Position numbers and translations under genes: made by a program. DNA of 64,000 bases, taken from contig JAEWFG010000008.1 in the NCBI GenBank assembly GCA_023388935.1, forward strand, positions 49,822 to 113,821, in the 5' to 3' direction. Below are positions 58,477 to 64,000 of the stretch, piece by piece. The notes below the pieces were generated by a model that ran no database searches, had not been told where the DNA came from, and saw only the letters and a program-made list of their open reading frames with translations. The stretch is from Pseudomonadota bacterium (GTDB lineage Bacteria > Pseudomonadota > Alphaproteobacteria > Rhizobiales > Xanthobacteraceae). Numbering within the stretch: position 1 is the stretch's first letter; the number at the start of each line of letters is the position of its first letter.

Positions 58477-59649
58477 ATGAGTACGAGTATCGCTGCGCAG
58501 AGTAACGCGGCACGGAAGTCCAACAAATCTTCTCGGAAGTCTTCCCGGAAAATGAGCACCGCCAATTGGCTGGGCGCCGCGGCGATCGGCTGCGTCATGC
58601 TCGGCGCCGGCTGGACCGTTTACAGCAACGTCCTCGGCGCCAGCGTCTATCCGACGGTCGGCAGCATTGGCTATGACGAGCCCCTGATCAAGCGCGCGCC
58701 CAAGGTGGCGCTGCGCGATGTGGGCGAGGCCATCAACGAAGCCTTCGCGCTCTTGCCCGACCGGCTGCAGGTTGCCGCGCCGATCTCGCGCGAGATGTTC
58801 AACGAACGGTTTGCGGCTGCCGCCACGCAAGGCGTGGAATCGAATGCGGCGAGCGCCGCGCCTGCCGCTCCCGCAACCAGGGTTGCCGAAGCCAAGGACG
58901 CGCCGAAGGACACCCCGAAGCCGGGCGTGATCGCGAAGGTCGCGGCAGTGCTGAAGCCTCAGGGCCCGGCCAAGGTGGCTGATGCCGCCAAGGCCAAGCG
59001 CGCCGCTGACGCGTCGGTGCAACTGGCTTCGGCCGATCCGGCCCAGATCGTGCCGGCGCCTGCGGCGAAGCCAAAATCCTTCGCCGATCGCGCCAAGGCG
59101 GCGGTGATGTCGATCACCGCGCCGCGCCAGTCGATGGTCGAAAAACTCTGGGGCAAGCGCGAGCCGTCCGGCGGACTGCTGGCCTATGCCTCGGCCGATG
59201 CCGGCGTGACCGCTTCCATCGCGCCGAAGGAGCAGAATCCGATGTTCGGCGGTGCGCCGCCCTATGGGCGCGACACCGCGGTTTACGACATCACCGCGAA
59301 GACGGTTTATCTGCCCGACGGCACCAGGCTCGAGGCGCACTCCGGCCTCGGCTCCAGCCTCGACGATCCGCGTTCCCAGCGCGTGCGCATGCGCGGCGTG
59401 ACGCCGCCGCACATCTATACGCTGAAGCCGCGCGAAGCGCTGTTCCACGGCGTGCCGGCGCTGCGCCTCACGCCGATCGGCGGTGAGAGCGCGATCTACG
59501 GCCGCGAGGGCCTGCTCGCGCACACCTTCATGCTCGGGCCGAACGGCGACTCCAACGGCTGCGTGTCGTTCAAGGACTACTACGCGTTCCTCGACGCCTA
59601 CCGCAACAAAGGCATCCGCAAGCTCGCGGTGCTGGCGCGGGTGGAGTGA
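58477..59649 (+). CDS. DUF2778 (Tlde1-like) membrane-anchored protein
   Basis: A 390-residue protein. A Lys/Ser-rich cytosolic start and one membrane span (about 28-50, GAAAIGCVMLGAGWTVY) precede a long Ala/Pro/Lys linker. A C-terminal DUF2778 domain (about 265-390) has YDITAKTVYLPDGTRLEAHS, RGVTPPHIYTLKPREALFHG and the Cys motif DSNGCVSFKDYY. The domain resembles L,D-transpeptidase/Tlde1 peptidoglycan enzymes, with His and Cys as catalytic candidates. The ATG at 58405 would add 24 residues. A CtrA box upstream suggests cell-cycle control, fitting a wall function. Confidence 0.85.
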   Translation: MSTSIAAQSNAARKSNKSSRKSSRKMSTANWLGAAAIGCVMLGAGWTVYSNVLGASVYPTVGSIGYDEPLIKRAPKVALRDVGEAINEAFALLPDRLQVAAPISREMFNERFAAAATQGVESNAASAAPAAPATRVAEAKDAPKDTPKPGVIAKVAAVLKPQGPAKVADAAKAKRAADASVQLASADPAQIVPAPAAKPKSFADRAKAAVMSITAPRQSMVEKLWGKREPSGGLLAYASADAGVTASIAPKEQNPMFGGAPPYGRDTAVYDITAKTVYLPDGTRLEAHSGLGSSLDDPRSQRVRMRGVTPPHIYTLKPREALFHGVPALRLTPIGGESAIYGREGLLAHTFMLGPNGDSNGCVSFKDYYAFLDAYRNKGIRKLAVLARVE

Positions 59650-59662
59650 TCCGCGCCACCAA

Positions 59663-60289
59663 TCAGGCCGATACGGTCTTCCGTAGTGCCATCTCCGTCG
59701 CAATCGCGCCCCGTACGGCGGGCCGCGACTGCATGCGTTCGAGATAGCCGGTCAGCTGTGGATGACGGTCGATCTCGACGCGGACATAGCGCAGCAAAAG
59801 CAGCGCCCAGATGAGGTGCGCATCCGCTACGGTGAAGCTGTTACCGACGAGATGCTCGCGCGTCTTGAGATGATCGGCAGCGTACGCGACGCTCTCCTCG
59901 ACCCGAGCACGCGCCGCCTTGGGCGCATCGTCCTTGTACCAGAAGGTCGGGTACAGAAACCCTTTGTGGATCTCGGTGCCGATGAAGCTCAACCATTCCT
60001 GCAGACGGTAGCGGTCGGGATCGCCGAACCGAGGCGCGAGGCCCGTTTCCGGTTTCAGATCGGCGATGTACTGCAGCACCGCGGCACTCTCGGTCAACTG
60101 CTCGCCGTTCTCCAGCACAAGGACCGGCACCGCCCCCTTCGCTGAAATGCCGCGGAAGTCGGCATCGTCCTCGATGCGCCTCTTGGTCCAGAGATGCACG
60201 AGGTGATAACGCGCCTCGATGCCGGCCTCCATCAGCGCGATACGGCTGGCGAGCGAGCAGGCCATCGGAAAGAAATAAAGTTGCAGCAT
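59663..60289 (-). CDS. Glutathione S-transferase
   Basis: A 208-residue GST with a thioredoxin-fold N-terminal domain: MLQLYFFPMACSLASRIALMEAGI (Ser in the active-site position), KGAVPVLVLENGEQLTESAAVLQYIAD (cis-Pro and the Glu-Ser that bind glutathione). A helical C-terminal domain follows with NSFTVADAHLIWALLLLRYV. It conjugates glutathione to electrophiles; substrate unknown. It follows the hydrolase gene after 12 bases on the same strand, so an operon is likely. Confidence 0.92.
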   Translation of the reverse strand: MLQLYFFPMACSLASRIALMEAGIEARYHLVHLWTKRRIEDDADFRGISAKGAVPVLVLENGEQLTESAAVLQYIADLKPETGLAPRFGDPDRYRLQEWLSFIGTEIHKGFLYPTFWYKDDAPKAARARVEESVAYAADHLKTREHLVGNSFTVADAHLIWALLLLRYVRVEIDRHPQLTGYLERMQSRPAVRGAIATEMALRKTVSA

Positions 60290-60301
60290 GGTTGCGCTCC
60301 G

Positions 60302-60895
60302 TCAGCCCAGCGCATTGCTGCGCGCGATGATCGCGAAGCGATCCGACAATTCGGCCAGCGCGACCTCGTGAACGGTCCTAGCGGACAGTGTACCGCCGCG
60401 CCCGTCGGGGAGATCGCGGGTGGCGCAGGCATCGGCCGCGATCGTCGTTCGCAAGGCGAGGTCGAGCGCCGCGCGCGCGGTCGAACTCACGCACATATGG
60501 GTCATGAAGCCCGCCAGCACGATGTTGGTGCGTCCGGTCGCCGCCAACCGGGCCTGCAGGTCGGTGCCGGCGAAGGCGTTCGGCAGCGCCTTCTCGATCA
60601 CCGGCTCGGTCGCGAGCGGCGTCAGGCTCGTGACGATCGCGCCGCGCTCGGCCTCGCGGTCGAACAGGCTGCCGGCGCGTCCCTTGTGCGCGATATGGAA
60701 GATCGCAGCACCGCTCTGCCTGCAACGTGCGAGCAGGCTCGCGGCGACGGCGATCGCGGGCTCCGCATCGGGCAACGCCAGCGGGCCGGCGCGATATTCG
60801 TTCTGGATGTCGATCAGAACGAGGCAGGACTCGGCCAGTTTCGGCGGATTGAGATCGGCGCCGGCGAGTTCGAGCAGGGTCTTTGGAGCAGTCAT
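60302..60895 (-). CDS. Isochorismatase-fold cysteine hydrolase
   Basis: A 197-residue protein with the catalytic triad of the family: D29 in CLVLIDIQNEY, K102 in EKALPNAF and C135 in LAGFMTHMCVSSTAR. It hydrolyses an amide or vinyl ether of a small molecule; nicotinamidase-like metal ligands are not evident. It is divergent from a LysR gene and probably its target, in one operon with the GST. Confidence 0.9.
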   Translation of the reverse strand: MTAPKTLLELAGADLNPPKLAESCLVLIDIQNEYRAGPLALPDAEPAIAVAASLLARCRQSGAAIFHIAHKGRAGSLFDREAERGAIVTSLTPLATEPVIEKALPNAFAGTDLQARLAATGRTNIVLAGFMTHMCVSSTARAALDLALRTTIAADACATRDLPDGRGGTLSARTVHEVALAELSDRFAIIARSNALG

Positions 60896-60968
60896 GCTGG
60901 TCAGGCCTTTTGCGGATGTCGGACGAGGCGACACTAACGCGGCGGCGGCCTGCCATTGTGCAGGACTA

Positions 60969-60987
60969 TTGCAGCAGATGGCTGCAA
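60969..60987. promoter_or_regulatory. LysR-type operator between divergent genes
   Basis: TTGCAGCAGATGGCTGCAA has 7-base perfect inverted arms (TTGCAGC / GCTGCAA) around 5 bases, with the T-N11-A layout of LysR boxes. It lies 39 bases from the LysR start and 74 from the hydrolase start. Confidence 0.55.
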
Positions 60988-61025
60988 ATTTGCAGGGACC
61001 GGATGCGCCTGCTAGGCTCGCGCCG

Positions 61026-61865
61026 ATGAACTGGGACGATCTGCGCATCATTGCCGCGGTGAGGGACGAGGGCACCTATGCCGGCGCCAGCGCGCGGCTG
61101 CGCATCGACGAGACCACCGTCGGCCGCCGGCTCGCGCGCATCCAGCGCGTTCTCGGCGTGCCGCTGTTCGATGCGGTGGACGGGCTGCGCCGGCCGACCC
61201 GTCATTGCGAGGCGGTTCTCGAGCATATCAGTGCGATGGCCGCCCATGTCGCGGCGATCGACCGCATCGGTGAGAGCCAGCCGGGCCCGGTCGGCCGCCT
61301 GCGCATCGCCTCGACCAATGCGGTCGCCGAAGAGCTGCTGGCGCCGCACGCCGGCGCCTTCCTGCGCGATCATCCGGGCCTGACCCTGCAATTCCTGACC
61401 TCCAGCGGCAACGTCAAGTTCTCGCGCTGGCAGGCCGATCTCGCCATCCGCCTGCGCAAGCCCGAGAAGGGCGACTTCACGATCTCGAAGCTCGGCGATG
61501 TCAGGCTGTATTTCTTAGAGCCTGCCGATCGCACCGGCGGCGAGCCGGTCGCCTGCGTCTATCCGGACGAGCTCGAGGCCATTCCTGAAGCGCAATTCCT
61601 GCGTGCGAAGCGGCTGAAGAACGTGCGCTGCGTCACCGACAATGTCCGCATCATCAGGACCATGATCCAGTCGCATCAGGCCATCGGCGTGCTGCCCGAA
61701 CACAGCTGCGGGACGCTGCTCGCCGACCGCGGCCTCCGCGCCACGCTTCTGCCCAGGCGGCGCGACGTCTGGCTGCTGGTGCAGAACCATCTCAAGCGCG
61801 ATCCGGCGACCCGCCTCACCATCGAATGGGTGCGCCACTGCTTCAGGGATCTTTCGCGCGGCTGA
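61026..61865 (+). CDS. LysR-family regulator
   Basis: A 279-residue LysR protein with an N-terminal HTH beginning MNWDDLRIIAAVRDEGTYAGASARLRIDETTVGRRLARIQR, spread over residues 1-45, and a substrate domain from about 90 (GRLRIASTNAVAEELLAPHAG). The motif GASARLRIDETTVGRR is that of the GcvA-unrelated group that regulates an adjacent divergent gene. It probably controls the isochorismatase-like hydrolase and GST through the dyad at 60969. Confidence 0.9.
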   Translation: MNWDDLRIIAAVRDEGTYAGASARLRIDETTVGRRLARIQRVLGVPLFDAVDGLRRPTRHCEAVLEHISAMAAHVAAIDRIGESQPGPVGRLRIASTNAVAEELLAPHAGAFLRDHPGLTLQFLTSSGNVKFSRWQADLAIRLRKPEKGDFTISKLGDVRLYFLEPADRTGGEPVACVYPDELEAIPEAQFLRAKRLKNVRCVTDNVRIIRTMIQSHQAIGVLPEHSCGTLLADRGLRATLLPRRRDVWLLVQNHLKRDPATRLTIEWVRHCFRDLSRG

Positions 61866-61943
61866 CTGCCGGGGGCGCAGGGGATTGCATGCGCGCAAAG
61901 GTTGCGTAATCTCGCCACGACCACAGTCTGATCGGGCAGGCAC

Positions 61944-62690
61944 ATGACCACTCTCCAGGAAACCATCCGGCCGTCGGCGCAATCGCGGGAATGGAAGGCG
62001 ATCGTCATCCTGATCCTGCTGATCCCGGTGGTTTGGTCGCCGCCGTTCCTGGTCCGCTTCTTCCTGTTCGAGCCGTTCAACACCCCGTCCAGTTCGATGG
62101 CGCCGACGTTGGTCGCTGGCGACTACGTGCTCGCTGCAAAATATGCCTATGGCTACGGCCGCTATTCGTTTCCCTTCGCGCCGTCCTGGATCTCAGGTCG
62201 TTTCCGGGCCGCCCAGCCCGAATACGGCGACGTCGTCGTGTTTCGCTCGCCGAAGGACATCTCGTCCGATTACATCAAGCGCGTGGTCGGGTTGCCAGGC
62301 GATCGCGTCCAGATGGGGCGGGGACAGCTCTTCCTCAACGAGAAGCTCGTGACGCGGGTCCCTGTGGATGAGGTGTTCGCCGGCTCCGTGTGCGGGGGCG
62401 ATGCCGGCACAAAGGTCAAGCGCTGGCGCGAGACGCTGCCCAACGGCGCGAGCTACGTCACCTACGACTGCATCGACAACGCCTATTACGACAACACCAG
62501 CATCTACACGGTGCCGCCGGGCCATTTCTTCGTGCTCGGCGATAACAGGGACAACTCCACCGACAGCCGCGTGATGACCGCAATAGGCTTCGTGCCGATG
62601 GACAACCTCGTAGGCAAGGCGGTGCGGATCTTCTGGTCGCTCGACGCCAGAGGCCAGCTGCGCCCGGAGCGGCTGGGGAAGGTGTGGTGA
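61944..62690 (+). CDS. lepB: Signal peptidase I
   Basis: A 248-residue inner-membrane protease. One membrane span (about 18-41) precedes the catalytic domain. The nucleophile is S51 in NTPSSSMAPTL and the general base K112 in DYIKRVVGLPGD. Boxes GDVVVF, FFVLGDNRDNSTDSR and GKAVRIFWS are present. It cleaves signal peptides of Sec- and Tat-exported proteins. Bradyrhizobia often carry more than one lepB; this copy is not next to rnc, so it may be a paralogue. Confidence 0.93.
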   Translation: MTTLQETIRPSAQSREWKAIVILILLIPVVWSPPFLVRFFLFEPFNTPSSSMAPTLVAGDYVLAAKYAYGYGRYSFPFAPSWISGRFRAAQPEYGDVVVFRSPKDISSDYIKRVVGLPGDRVQMGRGQLFLNEKLVTRVPVDEVFAGSVCGGDAGTKVKRWRETLPNGASYVTYDCIDNAYYDNTSIYTVPPGHFFVLGDNRDNSTDSRVMTAIGFVPMDNLVGKAVRIFWSLDARGQLRPERLGKVW

Positions 62691-62699
62691 GGGGCCCTC

Positions 62700-63116
62700 G
62701 TCATTCCGGGGCGGCGCGAAGCGCCGAGCCCGGAATCCATTGATCCATACGCTCAGCTCGCAATTTGTGGATACAAGTCAATCCATTCAGGATTCTGCTC
62801 CTCGATGAGCCGAACCTTCCATTCCCTTCGCCACTTCTTCATTTCCTTCTCGCGCTCAATCGCCGTCACGGGATCATCGTAGATCTCGAACCACACCAGC
62901 CTGTCGACCGAGTACCGCTTGCTGAACCCAGCGACGACTTTGCTCTTATGTTCGTGGATGCGGCGGACGATGTCGTTGGTCACGCCGATGTAGAGCGTGC
63001 CGTATTTCTTGCTGGCGAGGAGGTAGACGTAATAGGCCACGAGCAAGTTGTGAAATGGATTCTCAGATGCGCAATTGCGCATCGTAGCTCGGCGCTGCGC
63101 GCCGCCCCGGAATGAC
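62700..63116. mobile_element. GIY-YIG gene enclosed in 30-bp terminal inverted repeats
   Basis: The left end 62700-62729 (GTCATTCCGGGGCGGC...) and the right end 63087-63116 (reverse complement) match at 29 of 30 positions. Each end can itself fold as a hairpin (GGCGC-GAA-GCGCC inside). The GIY-YIG gene fills the interior: its start codon is 5 bases from the right repeat and its stop 23 bases from the left repeat. The same palindrome arms occur without a gene at 22846-22948 and as a single arm at 36725-36762. The unit resembles a small homing or REPIN-like element. Confidence 0.7.
62753..63082 (-). CDS. GIY-YIG nuclease family protein
   Basis: A 109-residue single-domain GIY-YIG protein of the UvrC-N/YhbQ type: VYLLASKKYGTLYIGVTND (Y20 and Y31-I-G), R40/R41, E76 in PVTAIEREKEMKKW and N97 in NPEWIDLYP. 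All catalytic positions of the family are present, so cleavage activity is plausible. It lies entirely within a palindromic repeat unit and shares no operon with its neighbours. Confidence 0.92.
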   Translation of the reverse strand: MRNCASENPFHNLLVAYYVYLLASKKYGTLYIGVTNDIVRRIHEHKSKVVAGFSKRYSVDRLVWFEIYDDPVTAIEREKEMKKWRREWKVRLIEEQNPEWIDLYPQIAS

Positions 63117-63153
63117 CAGTACTACCACTTTGGCGTGTATCATTCAAAAACAA

Positions 63154-63179
63154 AAACCCCGGCATCGCTGCCGGGGTTT
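63154..63179 (-). terminator. Rho-independent terminator of groEL
   Basis: An 11-bp stem (AAACCCCGGCA / TGCCGGGGTTT) with loop TCGC. On the reverse strand it is followed by TTTTTGTTTTTG, about 80 bases past the groEL stop. Confidence 0.85.
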
Positions 63180-63203
63180 CGCATTTCGTATCGTGGAGCG
63201 AGA

Positions 63204-63248
63204 TCCCGGATCTGCGGTGCACCGCTTCGCGCTGCACCGCATCCGGGA
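63204..63248. repeat. Palindrome between groEL stop and its terminator
   Basis: TCCCGGATCTGCGGTGCA and TGCACCGCATCCGGGA-like arms around a CGCTTCGC loop form a 45-base hairpin in the groEL 3' untranslated region. It is of a different sequence family from the GTCATTCCGG palindromes. Confidence 0.75.
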
Positions 63249-63260
63249 CGACTTCGTCGC

Positions 63261-64000
63261 TTAGAAGTCCATGCCGCCCATGCCGCCGCCCGGAGGCATC
63301 GCCGGACCGGCGCCGCCCTTCTTGGGCAGCTCGGCGACCATGGCTTCCGTGGTGATCAGCAGCGCCGCAACCGAGGCTGCGTTCTGGATCGCGGTACGGA
63401 CCACCTTGGTCGGGTCGATGATGCCCTTGGTGACGAGATTGCCGTACTCGCCGGTCTGGGAGTCGAAGCCGTAGGCGTAGCTCTTGTTCTCCAGGATCTT
63501 GCCGACGATCACCGAGCCGTCTTCACCGGCATTGATCGCGATCTGGCGAGCCGGAGCCGACAGCGCCTTGCGCACGATCTCGACGCCGGTCTTCTGGTCG
63601 TCGTTCTTGGTGCGCAGGCCCTTGAGCTGCTCGGAGGCACGGAGCAGGGCGACGCCGCCGCCCGGGACGATGCCTTCCTCGACCGCCGCGCGGGTCGCAT
63701 GCATCGCGTCATCAACGCGATCCTTGCGCTCCTTCACCTCGACCTCGGTCGCGCCGCCGACGCGGATCACCGCGACGCCGCCCGCGAGCTTGGCAAGACG
63801 CTCCTGGAGCTTCTCACGGTCGTAGTCCGAGGTGGTCTCCTCGATCTGCGCCTTGATCTGGGCCACGCGCGCCTCGATGTCGGCCTTCTTGCCGGCGCCG
63901 TTGACGATCGTGGTGTTCTCCTTGTCGATCATCACCTTCTTGGCGCGACCGAGCATGTTGAGCGTGACGTTCTCGAGCTTGATGCCGAGATCTTCCGAGA
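63261..64000 (-). CDS. groEL: Chaperonin GroEL, C-terminal part (gene runs off the window)
   Basis: The last 246 residues of the 60-kDa chaperonin. The visible frame continues to the window end with EDLGIKLENVTLNMLGRAKK. It contains GGVAVIRVGGATEVEVKERKDRVDDA (intermediate domain), VEEGIVPGGGVALLR and the C-terminal equatorial domain, and ends with the flexible tail PGGGMGGMDF. The start and groES are outside the window. Rhizobia carry several groEL copies; which one this is cannot be told here. Confidence 0.97.
   Translation of the reverse strand, partial: SEDLGIKLENVTLNMLGRAKKVMIDKENTTIVNGAGKKADIEARVAQIKAQIEETTSDYDREKLQERLAKLAGGVAVIRVGGATEVEVKERKDRVDDAMHATRAAVEEGIVPGGGVALLRASEQLKGLRTKNDDQKTGVEIVRKALSAPARQIAINAGEDGSVIVGKILENKSYAYGFDSQTGEYGNLVTKGIIDPTKVVRTAIQNAASVAALLITTEAMVAELPKKGGAGPAMPPGGGMGGMDF

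Overview
The window reads as chromosome of a high-GC alphaproteobacterium, most likely Bradyrhizobium or a close relative. The grounds are the strong G/C third-position bias, the gene repertoire (livHMGF-livK, a pcaBDC block, CO-dehydrogenase-type cox accessory genes, sorAB, CHASE2 cyclase with FecR) and several families of short palindromic intergenic repeats. The assignment rests on remembered gene content and style, not on a search.

Layout. 1-3.7 kb: two unknown genes, a metallophosphoesterase, a Ser/Thr kinase fused to a universal-stress domain, and three tiny reverse-strand genes. 3.9-10.8 kb: rpe, an EF-hand protein, a P1-family peptidase, a membrane protein, a hybrid histidine kinase, and a divergent response regulator broken by a frameshift. 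10.9-16.0 kb: a complete branched-chain amino acid type ABC transporter (livH, M, G, F, then the binding protein) on the reverse strand. 16.2-19.8 kb: a Gln-rich micro-protein, a membrane protein and pcaB-pcaD-pcaC of the protocatechuate branch. 19.9-26.8 kb: coxG, coxS, coxM, a MoxR ATPase, CoxE, two XdhC-type proteins and a molybdopterin-binding/nucleotidyltransferase fusion. This is a set for making and maturing a molybdenum hydroxylase, yet no Mo-binding large subunit is present. 27-38 kb: small secreted and cytosolic proteins, a zinc alcohol dehydrogenase under a FixK/FNR-like box, an ArsR-AHSA1-GFA operon, a TetR-regulated MFP/ABC exporter, an adenylate cyclase, PhzF, DUF488 and DUF72. 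38.3-41.6 kb: sulfite dehydrogenase sorAB, a LysR regulator and the tail of a YeiH-type transporter gene.

42.6-55.3 kb is a surface-glycan region. Two lipid-linked sugar transferases of host-like composition are followed by a mosaic, visibly AT-richer island. It holds an FkbM methyltransferase, a DegT aminotransferase, a dTDP-glucose-dehydratase-like epimerase, a GT25 transferase, a NeuD-type acyltransferase and a cassette of acyl carrier protein, FkbH-like HAD protein and VOC protein. Next come the remains of what looks like an MBOAT acyltransferase cut by a decayed IS3 element, and a zinc-ribbon methyltransferase. Together these could make and attach a modified sugar or a glyceryl-like acyl group to a surface polysaccharide. 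The presumed final transfer enzyme is destroyed here.

55.4-64 kb: a CHASE2 cyclase behind a FecR-domain gene with a 14-bp tandem array between them, a DUF2778 envelope protein behind a perfect CtrA box, a GST, an isochorismatase-fold hydrolase divergent from a LysR gene, lepB, a GIY-YIG nuclease gene enclosed in 30-bp terminal inverted repeats, and the 3' end of groEL.

The most notable signals are the GIY-YIG palindrome unit and its gene-less relatives elsewhere in the window, the ACP/FkbH cassette with its broken partner, the missing cox large subunit, a palindromic repeat that forms the apparent N-terminus of an exporter lipoprotein, and several well-formed operators.
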